In this document: positions 24,474 through 35,041 of the stretch, in pieces
Layout: every line of letters begins with the position of its first letter
Numbering within the stretch: the stretch's first letter is position 1
Source of the DNA: Atherix ibis
Lineage: Eukaryota > Arthropoda > Insecta > Diptera > Athericidae
NCBI GenBank assembly: GCA_958298945.1
Contig: OY282605.1
Location: forward strand, 40,960,811 to 41,024,810
Reading direction: 5' to 3'
Length of the DNA: 64,000 nt
Program-made: the position numbers and the translations under genes
Notes under the pieces: model-generated
What the model saw: the letters and a program-made list of their open reading frames with translations, nothing else
Databases searched by the model: none
Told to the model about the DNA's origin: nothing

Positions 24474-25675
24474 TGTGCCAGCACAGTGGTGAAGGCCATT
24501 TACTCGAGAAGCTATTCCATACATAACCTCTATACTGTATGCTTAATGAATTAATAAAAAATTTACAATTTTTAATTATAAACTTGTGTCGTGTTACTTC
24601 TTGCGTAATATTTGGGGACACCAATAACACTTATATGAAAAATATTTTATAGTTCAAATATTTCCAATTTTAACAGAAATACTTTTATTTTTATAAAAAC
24701 CATTTGTCACCATTCAATTTTTGACTATTTTCTCATTAGATTCATTATTGTTTGATTCGAAATGATCCAAAGTCCAAACTAAACTTAAAAGTTGATTAAT
24801 TTAAAAAAAACATGAAAAATTAATAACAAAAATAAATTAAAATACATATCAATTAATTACGTTAAACACAAATTCTGTCGGTGGTATTGCCACAATCCAA
24901 GATGGCAAACCAAATGTCGCAAACTATAAACTTTAGACAAGACGCCACTGGATTTCTAACTTTAACATGTGCTCGTACTTATGCGAATTACCAGCGCTGC
25001 TGGTGGTTCAGTTCTTAAGTAGTCTACGAGCTTATATGTTGCACATCAAAGTAAATTATTTTCTTTTGACGTATAACATCTTAACTTATGGCATGTGCGA
25101 CTAAATTCGTGACTTAGATTAAAGAATACCTGGATAGGCATTCAGGTATTATGTTGAAGAAGATTAAATAATTTACCAAAAAGGATTAGGGCAATTACCA
25201 AAAAGGATGTCCAATACTAATTCTGAGCAATTTTCTTGCACAAAGTTTAGAAAGATTACTGAACTCGATACTAGATTATTGGATGATGATAAAGGATGTG
25301 ATGGTGTTGTCGGAACATCCCCTAAAGAGCATTATTGGATTGTTAAGCTCATCTTTAGTAAAAGTTTTCCATAAATGAGTCCCGTTTTCAGGTTGCTCAG
25401 AGAGGTCGATATACTCAACTCTGCTCCTAGCCATTGTTTACAATATGGATAAGGTTGCATACTTTGGAAAGTAAGCCAGAGTGTGGAATGATATCTGTGA
25501 GAGATAATAAGGAGAGGAGAGAAGGAGTTTCGTTGAAAGTTGCAGGTAGACTTGATCAATTTCTATAAATGGTGAAGAGTTAACTCTCCTTAAAACAGAG
25601 GTTTGTGTACACTATATTTATATGGTGAAGAATGAGTTTGCCATCTGTCTCAATTAAGAGGGTTTCCCTCCGTGG
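24474..25675. other. Intronic DNA, no confident gene
   Basis: 24474-25112 is AT-rich unique DNA. At 25113 a cttagattaaagaatacc word starts a 560 bp segment that ends just before the same word at 25676. A 75-codon minus-strand frame at 25332-25559 has balanced codon use but no family I recognise; it may belong to a degraded transposon. Confidence 0.4.
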
Positions 25676-27064
25676 CTTAGATTAAAGAATATCTGGATGG
25701 CCCGTACGTCAGATTTTCGTATACGATGTCTGTTCAAAAAGTATCGCGAATTTTGTGTTTTTTCAAGATTTATTATTTATTCATGAAAATCTATTTTGTC
25801 GCCTTTAAAGTAATCCCCACCAGATATTATACGTTTTTTCCAATGTTTTTTCCAATCCTCGAAGCACTTCAAAAAATCATTTTTTTGTGATCTTGTTCAA
25901 CTCCTCCTTTGATGCCGTATTTATCTCCTCAATCGTAGCGTAGAGTCGTCCTTTCATGGGACTCTTCAGTTTCGGAAATAAGAAAAAGTCACAGGGGGGC
26001 AGATCTGGGGAATACGGTGGCTGCGGCATTATTAGTGTGTTGTTTTTGGCCAATTTTTGTTCCTCCATAAATCCGGGCGTTTCTGGCGGATTGTTACGCG
26101 CAACTTGCGCATAACTTGCAGGTAATATTTCTTATTGACCGTTCTACCTTGTGGTAAGAACTAATGATGCAGTACGCCCCTGCAAGCAAAGAAAAGTGTA
26201 AGCAAAACCTTCACATTCGACCGAACTTGGCGCGCTCTTTTCGGTCTTGGCTCGTGCGGCAGCTTCCATTGGGATGATTGAGCTTTGGTTTCCACGTCAT
26301 AACCATAAACCCATGATTCGTCACCAGTTATGACCCTCTGGAGCAAATTTGGGTTCTCACGGACAGAGTCTAACAGCTCCTTAGCAATGTTAATGCGATG
26401 CTGTTTTTGGTCGAAATTGAGCAAAAATCGAAGACGAGCCAAAACACGTGCAAGCAAAGCAGCTGTCAAAAATTAACTAACTATTCAAAATGGCCGAACT
26501 TGTCGGCATAAGTGAGAGACATGAGTACCAACATAACGCCACAAAAAATCGAAAATCGAATATACATAACCCGCGGAAATTCAAAATTCGCGATACTTTT
26601 TGAACAGACCTCGTATGGTAACGTATGGCAATTTGTTGTTTCTTTTTTTCCTATTCAAACTTTTATTAATAATAGTATACGAAATTTTCTGGCTTTAATT
26701 ATTGCAGAAGCGGCGAGAAATCGTAATGCTTGCATACTTTTGTGTAGATTTTTTTTTATGTAGACATGACACCCACTGACAACTAGTTTTCGTAATAGAA
26801 ATTTATTGAATTCCAAAATCACTTATTCCAAATAAAAATATAATTTAATCACGACAAATTAATTGCAATTTTGTAGACTTTTGGGAGAGCGCCTCAATTT
26901 TGTAGACTTTCGGAGAATTTTAAAGCACGCCATTTTCCATGAAAGAATAAATGAATACATTTGCATAAATAGTTTTATTCTTCACAACAGCAATTGGGAA
27001 GTTTCTATTTTAGAATATGAAGTGTTTCGTGGAAGGTTATTTTGCCAATGTATTCTCGAAATAA
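25676..27064 (-). mobile_element. MITE-like element, copy 3 (inverted, interrupted)
   Basis: Starts at 25676 with cttagattaaagaat and continues to 25723. It is then interrupted by a mariner (25724-26613) and resumes at 26614 through about 27064. The two halves together are the reverse complement of copy 2 and copy 1: cagattttcgta, then agcggcgagaaatcgtaatg, tgtagacatgac, ttgtagacttt. No coding capacity. Confidence 0.65.
25724..26613 (-). mobile_element. DD34D mariner lineage A, copy 2
   Basis: 890 bp, flanked by TA at 25722-25723 and 26614-26615, with both terminal repeats (cgatgtctgttcaaaaag and its mirror tttttgaacagacctcg). The minus-strand body reads DQKQHRINIAKELLDSV, ITGDESWVYGYD (first Asp), VRSNVKVLL, PPYSPDLPPCDFFLF (third Asp) and the C-terminus (SKEELNKITKK). 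The N-terminus is missing, and the segment with the second catalytic Asp (HHDN) has been deleted between EEQK and LAKNN. Non-autonomous. It interrupts MITE-like copy 3, and the empty site is visible in copy 2 near 22376. Confidence 0.9.
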
Positions 27065-27629
27065 TTTGGACCGAATTTTTTTTTTTTGTAAAGGCTTGAT
27101 CCAGTAATAAACAAATCCCCATTTATGATATGTCAGTGGTTATGCCGATTTATGAAGTTCTACTGCATCTTACAAAATCTATTTTCTATTCACTAATAAA
27201 ACCTGAGTGGTTTCGGCTTTACCGATAATGAAAAATTATTTTTTTTTGGGGGGCAAACTTTAAATTTACAAAAATCGAAAATGAAAGGTTGACTCAATAA
27301 AAAATATAATTTCGTCATTTTACACATGCAAATTATTGTAGGTTATGTATTTTTTACAATTGTTTTTTTTTGTAGTCAGAAAGCCAAGACTTTATTTTGT
27401 GTTCTAAAACGCTTGGTCATAATTTGCTTTTTTCTTTTCTTTTCTTTTTCTTGGATAGCCATAAACCCCTCATACTATATACCAGTGTTGTTCACAAAAT
27501 CATCTTTGGATTGGGTTATTTTTCCAGTCGATTATGAATTCCTACAATTACTAAATATAAATTGTTTGCCTTTTTCAATATGTTTTTATAAGTAAATATA
27601 AAAAAAAATGTTTTTGATTTTTCTTTCAG
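27065..27629. other. End of intron 1, no other gene seen
   Basis: AT-rich, ending in the pyrimidine-rich acceptor of exon 2. An 89-codon Phe/Cys-rich frame at 27326-27595 is not convincing. Confidence 0.5.
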
Positions 27630-28911
27630 TATGATCCGATTCCTATGGTGGTTGAGTTTATTTGTGTGCGATGCATATGCAAAGTGAACGTGGTATTGGA
27701 GTTTCGTCATAAAATGGAGCGAAATATAATGTACAATCGTTCCAAGTATTGCTTTCTGAACAATACGCATTTGGTGCATAATAGTACATCGAAAGCAGTG
27801 GAGCCCCTTCAAGTGGGGGCTAACGACGAGTCGATTGTTGACGAAACTCCAAATACGGAGAATTATATTTTGATATCGAATGCAGATACGCAAGAGAGTG
27901 ATATAAATTTAGAATTTGATTTTAATTACTTACGTGAGCCTATGGGTTCGGAAAAGAACATAAATATACCGGACACATCAGCCGATTCACCGTCAAAATT
28001 GCTCGAACCAATGTACGAGACATCAGAGTCGGTTCTTGCAACGGAATCCGGTGGAACCATCACTTTAACGAACGAAATTAATACGGCGTACAGTAGTCGA
28101 ATGAAAAATTCCAATTTGCAACTAAAATGCCAGTTCTGTCCGAAAACGTACAAACGTCTTGCATTCCTGAAGAAACACGAACGGAAGCATAGCAATCAGG
28201 CAAAACGTAAGACCGGTGGCAAGGCGGCGGTACGTTCTACAGTCGGTTATAGCTGTGATCGTTGCGGAAACATGTTCGAAACCAAAGCCCAGCTCAAGAA
28301 TCATGAAAAGTCTCACCGAAATCGGTACAAGTGCCCATATTGTTTGGCTGAATTTGTGATCGCAGCCGATTTGGAATGGCATAAAGCCATTTGCTATGGC
28401 TTGAAATGCGCTACGAATCCTTGTAAACGAGTCACCAGGTCACAGTCCGCTAGTATCAATGCGTCCAATAAGTCAACATATTCCGAGTCAGTAATTAATG
28501 AACCACTCACCGATGTCGGCACTTGGGTGGATGAAACTTCCGAAATGTACGAAGTAGAGTCCGAACAACCATTACAAGATTCTGCACCATCTTTAGTTAC
28601 CTCGTTTACTCGTTCCACAGCGGATTGTTCGGACTTATTAGAGGCAGAAACTATACCCGACGAGTCTGATGCTACCGAATCAGTGCATCAATCACGATAC
28701 AGTTCCGATAATGCAGAGTACGATGTACAAATTCCTGTTAGCAATTTTTCTGCACGCGATAGTGTCTATAATAGTAAGATCAAACGGCTAAGAAGAAATC
28801 AACCCTCATCATCAGGTAGCAAAAATGCTGAAAATTTAGGTTTAGTTGAAACATCTTACGAACAGCAAATTGATCACAATCGTAAACTCCAAAGATACCT
28901 CAATAAAAAAG
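27630..28911 (+). CDS. ZAD zinc-finger gene, exon 2
   Basis: Encodes residues 65-491 of a 972-residue nuclear zinc-finger protein, probably a DNA-binding transcription regulator. It opens with YDPIPMVVEFICVRC, which supplies the second Cys pair (C76, C79) of the ZAD, a dimerisation domain typical of insect C2H2 factors. An acidic linker follows. Then come three fingers at about 231-250 (CQFC…HERKH), 273-293 (CDRC…HEKSH) and 299-319 (CPYC…HKAIC, a C2HC variant). A long Ser/Thr/Glu-rich linker ends the exon. The acceptor is at 27628-27629 and the donor after 28911 (aaaaag|gtcagg), phase 1. Codon use is clearly coding, unlike the flanks. I cannot assign a named orthologue. Confidence 0.92.
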
Positions 28912-28964
28912 GTCAGGCAAAAAATATGTTTTTTATTAATTTCTTTATTGTTTTTTTTTTATAG

Positions 28965-29118
28965 GAAAATACAAACGGCAAAAAGAGAATTATTTTAAAT
29001 GCAAGGAATGCTATCATGTTACGAAAACGTCACAAGAAATGATGCAACATGACATGGATTTCCATTCAATGTTACCATTGTTTGTGTGTAAAGTGTGTAA
29101 ATTGCGATATACCAGAAA
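28965..29118 (+). CDS. ZAD zinc-finger gene, exon 3
   Basis: Follows a 53 bp intron (28912-28964, T-rich acceptor ttttatag) and enters in phase to complete a Gly codon. It encodes a complete C2H2 finger (KCKECYHV…HDMDFH, residues about 504-525) and the first half of the next (FVCKVCKLRYTRK). The donor aaa|gtgagc at 29119 leaves phase 2. The second finger continues in exon 4, which supports the splice model strongly. Confidence 0.9.
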
Positions 29119-29189
29119 GTGAGCAAAAAAACTATTATTGATTTTTTAATTAGTTCATAATTTTGATTATATTTTAATAAATAATTTAG

Positions 29190-30480
29190 GGAATATCTTG
29201 AGAAGCATTCGATCGAACATGCAATCGGGCCGCTCTATTGTTATCTGTGCGAAGAAGAGGCGACCACTCATAGAGAACTGCAGTTGCATTTGGAACTGCA
29301 TGCAATCCGATCATATAAATGTCCGACGTGTAGTAGATCGTTCCTAAAAGAGGACGGTTTACGGGTTCACATTGAGAAATCTCGAAGTGCGCAAAAGAAT
29401 AAGACTGACTTGGAAGATGGCGACGACGAACGAAATGGTTACAAATCGTGCGGGCTGAGATCGAATGTTGCAATTAAGGATAGAATATGTTACATAGCTG
29501 GTGAAAAAACACAATCAAAAAGGAAACCACTAAAAGTTTCTTACACTTCCAAAACGATGGCACAAGAGGCCATGGTAGCCATGGTAAAACGGAATAATTA
29601 TGATAGATGCAATTGGAAATTAGGCACAGTTCCACTTCGAGACGAAAGAACTTCGGATACGGAAGATTTCAACGGCATCCCGAACAAAAAACAGCGGCTG
29701 GCAAATACTGATGGCATCAACTTCAATATTCAAGATCATCCTCGACGCGAAGATCTCCAATCGATAAATTATGGTAATATCATTGATGATATCGACGTTG
29801 TCAATTGCGATCATGTTCATACCGTTGACAGTACTAATGACGGTCGCGATGAAAATATCCGTTTTTGTAGATATGAAGGCATTGTTTGGGAAAATGACGT
29901 TAACACCGGTTTAGATTATGATGAAAACTCCGTTCATGATTCTCCTCAGCCAAATGATATTCCTAATAATGGTAATTTGGGTGATCATGTAGATAATGAT
30001 GAAGACCTTGTTGAAATTAGTAGGAATTATAGAAGAACTGAAAGTCTTCTCAGCTGTTTTCCATCCTCATCCCAGTTAGTCCAATTCCCACCACAAATTC
30101 AGTCTGATAACAGTACAGAAGATTTAACACCTAAAAAACAAAATGCTGATCATATACAGCAACCCTCGCTTAGTGTTAATTTGGAAGATTTCGATATGTT
30201 TTCTCTTCAATGTTTAAGCCCATCTAGCGAGAAAATAATAAAAAAATCAAATCTTAAAAAAACCACCAAGCCACCACCGCCACCACCAATTATAATCGAA
30301 TCTGAACAAATCATGAAGCCATCATTCGAATGTCAAACAATAACACCAGAAGATCAGTGCGATGCTGATGAAATCGTTCAAGATGATACCAACTATTTAA
30401 CACCACCATCTTCCTATGATCAATCACGTAGTTTAGCGGCAAGGGTATTAAGTCAATCGCAAAATACTCGGGTTTGTTAA
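29190..30480 (+). CDS. ZAD zinc-finger gene, exon 4 (terminal)
   Basis: Starts after a 71 bp intron (29119-29189) and completes the split finger (EYLEKHSIEH). It adds a finger at about 560-580 (CYLCEEEATTH…HLELH) and a final one at about 587-603 (CPTCSRSFLKEDGLRVH) that lacks its second His. The remaining roughly 370 residues are acidic and Asn/Asp/Ser-rich, with a proline run (KPPPPPPII) near the C-terminus, as expected of a disordered regulatory tail. It stops with TAA at 30478-30480. Total coding length is 2919 nt (972 residues plus stop), and all four exons join in frame. Confidence 0.92.
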
Positions 30481-30613
30481 AATTTTAACAGTCAAAGAAA
30501 ATGCTATCCATATTTAGGTATTATTGTTGAAAATAACGTTTTGATTTACAGCTGATAACAGGTAACATTTAACAAACTAAATTTTTTTCCAATCTTTTCA
30601 AAAAATGATGTAC
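30481..30613 (+). other. Presumed 3' UTR of the zinc-finger gene
   Basis: Short unique DNA between the stop codon and a mariner fold-back. No AATAAA is seen before the mariner, so the transcript may end inside or beyond the insertion. Confidence 0.35.
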
Positions 30614-31102
30614 GAGGTCTGTTCGAAATGTATCGCGATTTTTGAATTTCCGCGGGTTACGTATATTCGATTTTCGAATTTTTTGTGGCGTTATGTTGGT
30701 ACTCATGTCTCTCACTTATACCGACAAGTTCGGCCATTTTGAATGTTCAGTTAATTTTTGACAGCTGCTTTGTTTGCACGTGTTTTGGCTCGTCTTCGAT
30801 TTTTCTGCAAGCAAGTCTCGTAACGACTATTTTTTCCTAGATCTGGCCCCCTGTGACTTTTTCTTGTTCCCGAAAAAGATTCTTTGATCCATTTTTTGGA
30901 ATGGGCAAAAATCGAAGACGAGCCAAAACACGTGCAAGCAAAGCAGCTGTCAAAAATTAACTGAACATTGAAAATGGCCGAACTTGTCGGCATAAGTGAG
31001 GGACATGAGTACCAACATAACGCCACAAAAAATCGAAAATTGAATATACGCAACCGGCGGAAATTAAAAATTCACGATTTTCACGATTTTGAACAGACAT
31101 CG
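30614..31102. mobile_element. DD34D mariner lineage A, copy 3 (fold-back)
   Basis: 489 bp between TA dinucleotides (30612-30613, 31103-31104). The left about 190 bp and right about 190 bp are inverted copies of the lineage's 5' region (tcgattttcgaattttttgtg, gacagctgctttg, cacgtgttttggctcgtc). Only about 70 bp of transposase C-terminal sequence (ctggccccctgtgact…) is left between them. The result could form a long hairpin. No coding capacity. Confidence 0.9.
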
Positions 31103-31134
31103 TATGCCAAGATTCCGATTTCGTGATTATATTT

Positions 31135-31306
31135 TGTACTTTTAACTGTCGTAGGAGGCTGCCGTGATCATGTCTTCCCTCGGGGTGAGACCTTTCTATT
31201 GCACGTTGGTTAGTTCGAACCACCCCCCCCCCCGCCCAAATGACCCTAATGAGGGGAAATTGTATGAAAAATTTTTGGTAGTTATCGGGAAGAGGTGTGA
31301 TTGTCG
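31135..31306 (+). pseudogene. U1 snRNA-like pseudogene
   Basis: Segments that match U1 snRNA in order: a degenerate 5' end (gtacttttaactg where U1 has the splice-site-pairing ACTTACCTG), cgtag at 31150, ccgtgatca at 31162, the stem-loop II region with ctcggggtgag and the U1A-binding heptamer attgcac at 31198-31204, then tagttcgaac, cctaatg, an Sm-like site aatttttgg at 31270-31278 followed by tag, and a 3' stem-like part starting cgggaa. The 5' end that would pair with splice donors is altered, a 13-base C run interrupts the middle, and a mariner end lies just upstream in place of a promoter. It is therefore more likely a pseudogene than an active variant. Confidence 0.7.
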
Positions 31307-31307
31307 T

Positions 31308-31590
31308 GGCGATTAGAGGCTAGCCAAAATTTTATGCCAAATTTCTGAGGTTTGTTTTGCATAATATTGTGTGAATCTGCATCTGGCCTTCGTTGGAAAG
31401 AGCTGCTCATCCACCGTAATATAAGCTCCTGGTTTGAAGCAATTTAGACTATTTTCAATAAATTTATCCCAAACTGTTGAAACTAAAGTGAATTTGTCCC
31501 TTTACAAACGTTGACTTCTCTCATTTTTTTTGTCGAAGCGAACGAAATGTAGCATCACGCGGTAAAATCACGCCTACTCATAGTTGAAGA
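31308..31590 (-). pseudogene. piggyBac-like transposase fragment
   Basis: Minus-strand translation with frame changes gives RSQRL…RDKFTLVSTVWDKFI, then NCFKPGAYITVDEQLFPTK, then RCRFTQYYAKQ. The TVDEQL motif with its Asp matches the first catalytic Asp region of piggyBac transposases (usually xxDEQL), and the following RCxF-QY part also fits. Only this middle section is readable. Confidence 0.7.
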
Positions 31591-32146
31591 AAAAAATTTT
31601 GGTCCCCACTTCTTATTCCACAAGTATTCAATTGTCAAATTTTTTCTTCGTCCGCCATATTCCATAGGTATGCATGCTGGTTAGATTTTTCAAATACGTA
31701 GAAGGTTTTGTTCGTTTTGCCATTTTCAGTACCTGGCGATAACTATAAAAATAAGCTGAAACTAATAGTAAAATAGTATTTGGAATACTTCAACATCCAC
31801 ATAAATGTTTCTTACCAGTGTCACAACAAAATCTTACAGCAGACGCCTCAAAATTCAATGAACGAATGAAAATATATTACTAATTTAGTGCCGATGAAGT
31901 TTGCAGGAACTCACTAACTTTTGCTAACCAAATTTATTACGTGCAATAATGATTTTACTACTTTACACGAAATCGTAACAATACTTGTAAATATAGCTGA
32001 TCGTGACTCTGCTGTCTTTTTGTGAAAACTATGTTCCCCATAAAACCCGCGATATTGTATTTATCAGAATCATGGTTTTCCCGGAACCATAAATTTTTTG
32101 CCGATTGTTGTAGCTGTCCCAATGTCATTTTATCACATAGAAACTT

Positions 32147-32357
32147 GTACCAGTCAAAATGACTGGTACTGCTCTAAGTGTCAATAACAAAAAATATATT
32201 TGTTACGAATAATATAAAGTTCATAAAACTAATTCTTCTGTTATAACTACAAAAGTCATGATATCATTACAGAAAGAAAATGTTACATACAGTAGAAATT
32301 TTAAATTGAACCTGCAGAGCCCAGTCATTTTGACTGATCTGGTAAATCCAGTGTTAA
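32147..32357 (-). mobile_element. Probable piggyBac-like terminal region
   Basis: A perfect palindrome with 10 bp arms and a 3-base centre lies at 32147-32169 (arm accagtca), and a related ccagtcattttgactg word lies at 32319-32340. About 15 bp further, gtg|TTAA at 32351-32357 gives the TTAA target expected of piggyBac, with the end reading cactggattta inward on the minus strand. The transposase fragment at 31308-31590 has the matching orientation. The other end was not found. Confidence 0.5.
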
Positions 32358-35041
32358 CATATTTTGCTTTTAAAAAAAATGGTTGAATGATTTTATTAAT
32401 TTTGGGAAAAGGAAATGAAAAAAGTAAAAATCGCAATTGCATCGCATCGACTGTCAATGAGCGTCCATATTGTTTATGAGAGAATGGCGACGCTCCTAGC
32501 TGACATTTACAAAATGGCGCTCAATATTTATTAGTGCGAGCGGTAAGCTGTCTTTTTTTTCTCTTCAATTATCGTATATTAAAAATGAGGATGATATTGC
32601 TGCGCTCTCATTTTTTGTTTGCTGAAAAAATGTCTTGGCTAACTACGACTTTGCAGTTGGCCTTGTATCAATTCTAATTGAAAATTGTCGTATCGAAATC
32701 CGTACTGCTGCAAAGTTTTGTTGATGCAAATTATGCTTGTTCGTTACCAGTGCGACGAGTGAGACTCATTCTTTATGCGGCGTCTGTCTCATTTGCGCAC
32801 AAACAATGTGCCAGTGTAAAAAGGTTTCACATGAATTTCAATTCTTACAATTTACACTAACGCAGAATTGCTGTTAATTTCCTCGCTGATACGTTTTCTA
32901 ACCTCAAATAATTCCTAAAAGTAAAAGAACAAAATATATTACAAAATTAATTTATTAAAATAATAAAATAATAAACATAAATTTAGAAAAAATACCACAT
33001 AAATTAAAATTATTTAAGATCAGAAACATAAAATTTTAAAAAGAGAAAATATCATTAATTGTATAAGAAAAAAACCGTTTTTTTTAAAAAAAAAAAAAAA
33101 AGAACAAAATAAAATTAATTAAAAATATATATGCAAAATTTGAATGGAATTTTCCATCAGACTCTTTAAACGGTGCATGTTACAGATATGAATCTTTATA
33201 AACTGTTGGAAGAAAAAAGAAATGTTTCCATTTTTTTTTTGGATCTACCAGTTTACTTATACAGGATGATACAAAAGTCACAACCATAACGTAGAAGAAA
33301 CCATCACAAGTAGACATTTTGTTAAAAGAGCTGTTCAAGTTTTTGTTTTTTAATTCTTTAAGACTTATTTTTAGAAAAAAAAAATATTTTAAGCATTTTT
33401 GAAAACGTTCCCGATTAGGGACTGACTAGCTACATATATAGCATTTGTTTTTCTTTTTTATGACGATTAATTAATAATTGTAATTTTTTGGCAAAGAATT
33501 TTCTTTTTATTTATTAAAAAATAATATTTTTAATACCATTATTTTACTATTGCTAATGTATTATTTTTTTTTTAATTTTTTTAAATTTCCACAAAAGTTT
33601 ACACATACAATATTTTAAGGTGATTTTTTTTTTAGAAAATATTGAATTTTTCTTAAAATGGAATTTTTCCGGAGATTCTTTGTGGACTCCTTAAATAATC
33701 TTTTTAGAGAGAGAGAGCCTGTAAAATGTTCAATTATGGAATATTTACAGAAGAAAAAAGAAACATGTGCCGATTTGTTTGAGATTTTTTTTTGGTATTT
33801 AATAAACAAAAAACTTTTATAGATGTATTCATAAATTCTAATACATTTTTACAACCAAAAAAACCCTATTCAATTAAAAATATTTCGATAAATTTAAGAT
33901 TATTCTGATCGTCTAAGTTTTTTATTTAAGTAAACAAATATCAAATATCAAAAGATTAATTTAATTTTTTTTTCTTTTCATTAAATAATTTAATCGTATT
34001 TCGATTATTCTACTTATATAAAATTAGGTAAAAATTATCATTATTACTAAAAATGAGAATTTTAAAATGCAATCGAAAAATAAAACTATCCATAATTATG
34101 ATATGGACTTCAAATAAATCCTTAACATATAAAATTTATTATATCTTAGAATATTATTAAAGAAAATTTATCAATTAGCATTAAATAGACTAAAATAATT
34201 AAAAAGAAAACTTAAAAAATAAAAATTATGTATAAAATTAATTTGGAAATGTATAGAAACGCATACCACCACATTTCAACAAACGTAAATGCATATTCGA
34301 AAATTTCATGAATTAGTTATAATATTCATAAAAGAAATGTTATTACAAAAATGAAATATTTAATTAAACAATAAATGAATTGATAATTAAATACAAATTA
34401 AATAAAATATAGACAAAATATTTTGAACGAATTCATTCATTATTAAATAATTTCTATGAAAATGTACAAAAATTAGTGTTAATTATTTAAAAAAAAAAAA
34501 AATTCCGTTTTTATTACATGTAAAAATTATTTTAATAAAAAATAAAACTATATAAATTATTATATATTTTTTCTTCTTCTTTCAGGAATATTATTCTGAG
34601 CAGAAGAGTTTAATGAATTTGGCAAAATTCATTCAAGAATCCTGTTTTGAATATTGTCAATGACGGTTTTTTTTTAAAATATTGAATTTTTAATATTATT
34701 TTTTTAATTGAGAAAAGAAAAAGACAAAATAAGTTAATTTCGTTGAAATTTTTTTTTTTAATATTTTGAAAACATTTGAATAAAAATATTAAATTCTAAA
34801 TAATAGTTTTCATTAATTTCAATACGTTTTATATGAACTTTTTTAAAAAAGACATAGTTTTTCTTTTTTTTGATAAATTATTTTAAAAAATATTGATTGA
34901 TCATTTTAATGTAATTTTGTAACTTTGAAAATACATTTATAGATTGATTATAATTATTATTGTTATTATGCATGACAAGAATAAATAACAAATAATATGC
35001 ATGACAAGAGAAATTAATACTTTTTTTTTAATAATATAAAA
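32358..35041. other. Gene-poor AT-rich DNA
   Basis: 32400-32900 is less AT-rich but shows no convincing frame. 32900-34570 and 34670-35041 are A/T-rich. One exon-like island at 34586-34663 is listed separately. Confidence 0.45.
34586..34663 (+). CDS. Candidate terminal exon, 25 codons
   Basis: A strong acceptor (tttttcttcttctttcag, AG at 34584-34585) is followed directly by an open frame reading EYYSEQKSLMNLAKFIQESC to a TGA at 34661-34663. Composition is coding-like against a very AT-rich background. The peptide is not recognised and no upstream partner exon was found. Confidence 0.25.
   Translation, partial: EYYSEQKSLMNLAKFIQESCFEYCQ

Larger units (their letters stand above)
14820..27629 (+). 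other. Intron 1 of the zinc-finger gene (12.8 kb)
   Basis: Donor gtatgt at 14820, acceptor tttctttcag ending at 27629. It splits the ZAD between its two zinc-binding Cys pairs. It contains a 221 bp satellite, a 2.2 kb duplicated block, a MITE-like family, transposase relics and two DD34D mariner copies. The two other introns of the gene are only 53 and 71 bp. Confidence 0.7.

Noticed and set aside
27645..28964. Single-exon zinc-finger protein ending in MFFINFFIVFFL
   Set aside because: The Phe-rich ending is the translated 53 bp intron; splicing at 28912-28964 continues directly into another finger.
29284..30480. Separate gene starting at 29284 downstream of the first zinc-finger exons
   Set aside because: A zinc finger is split between 28965-29118 and 29190 onward in matching phase, so these are exons of one gene.
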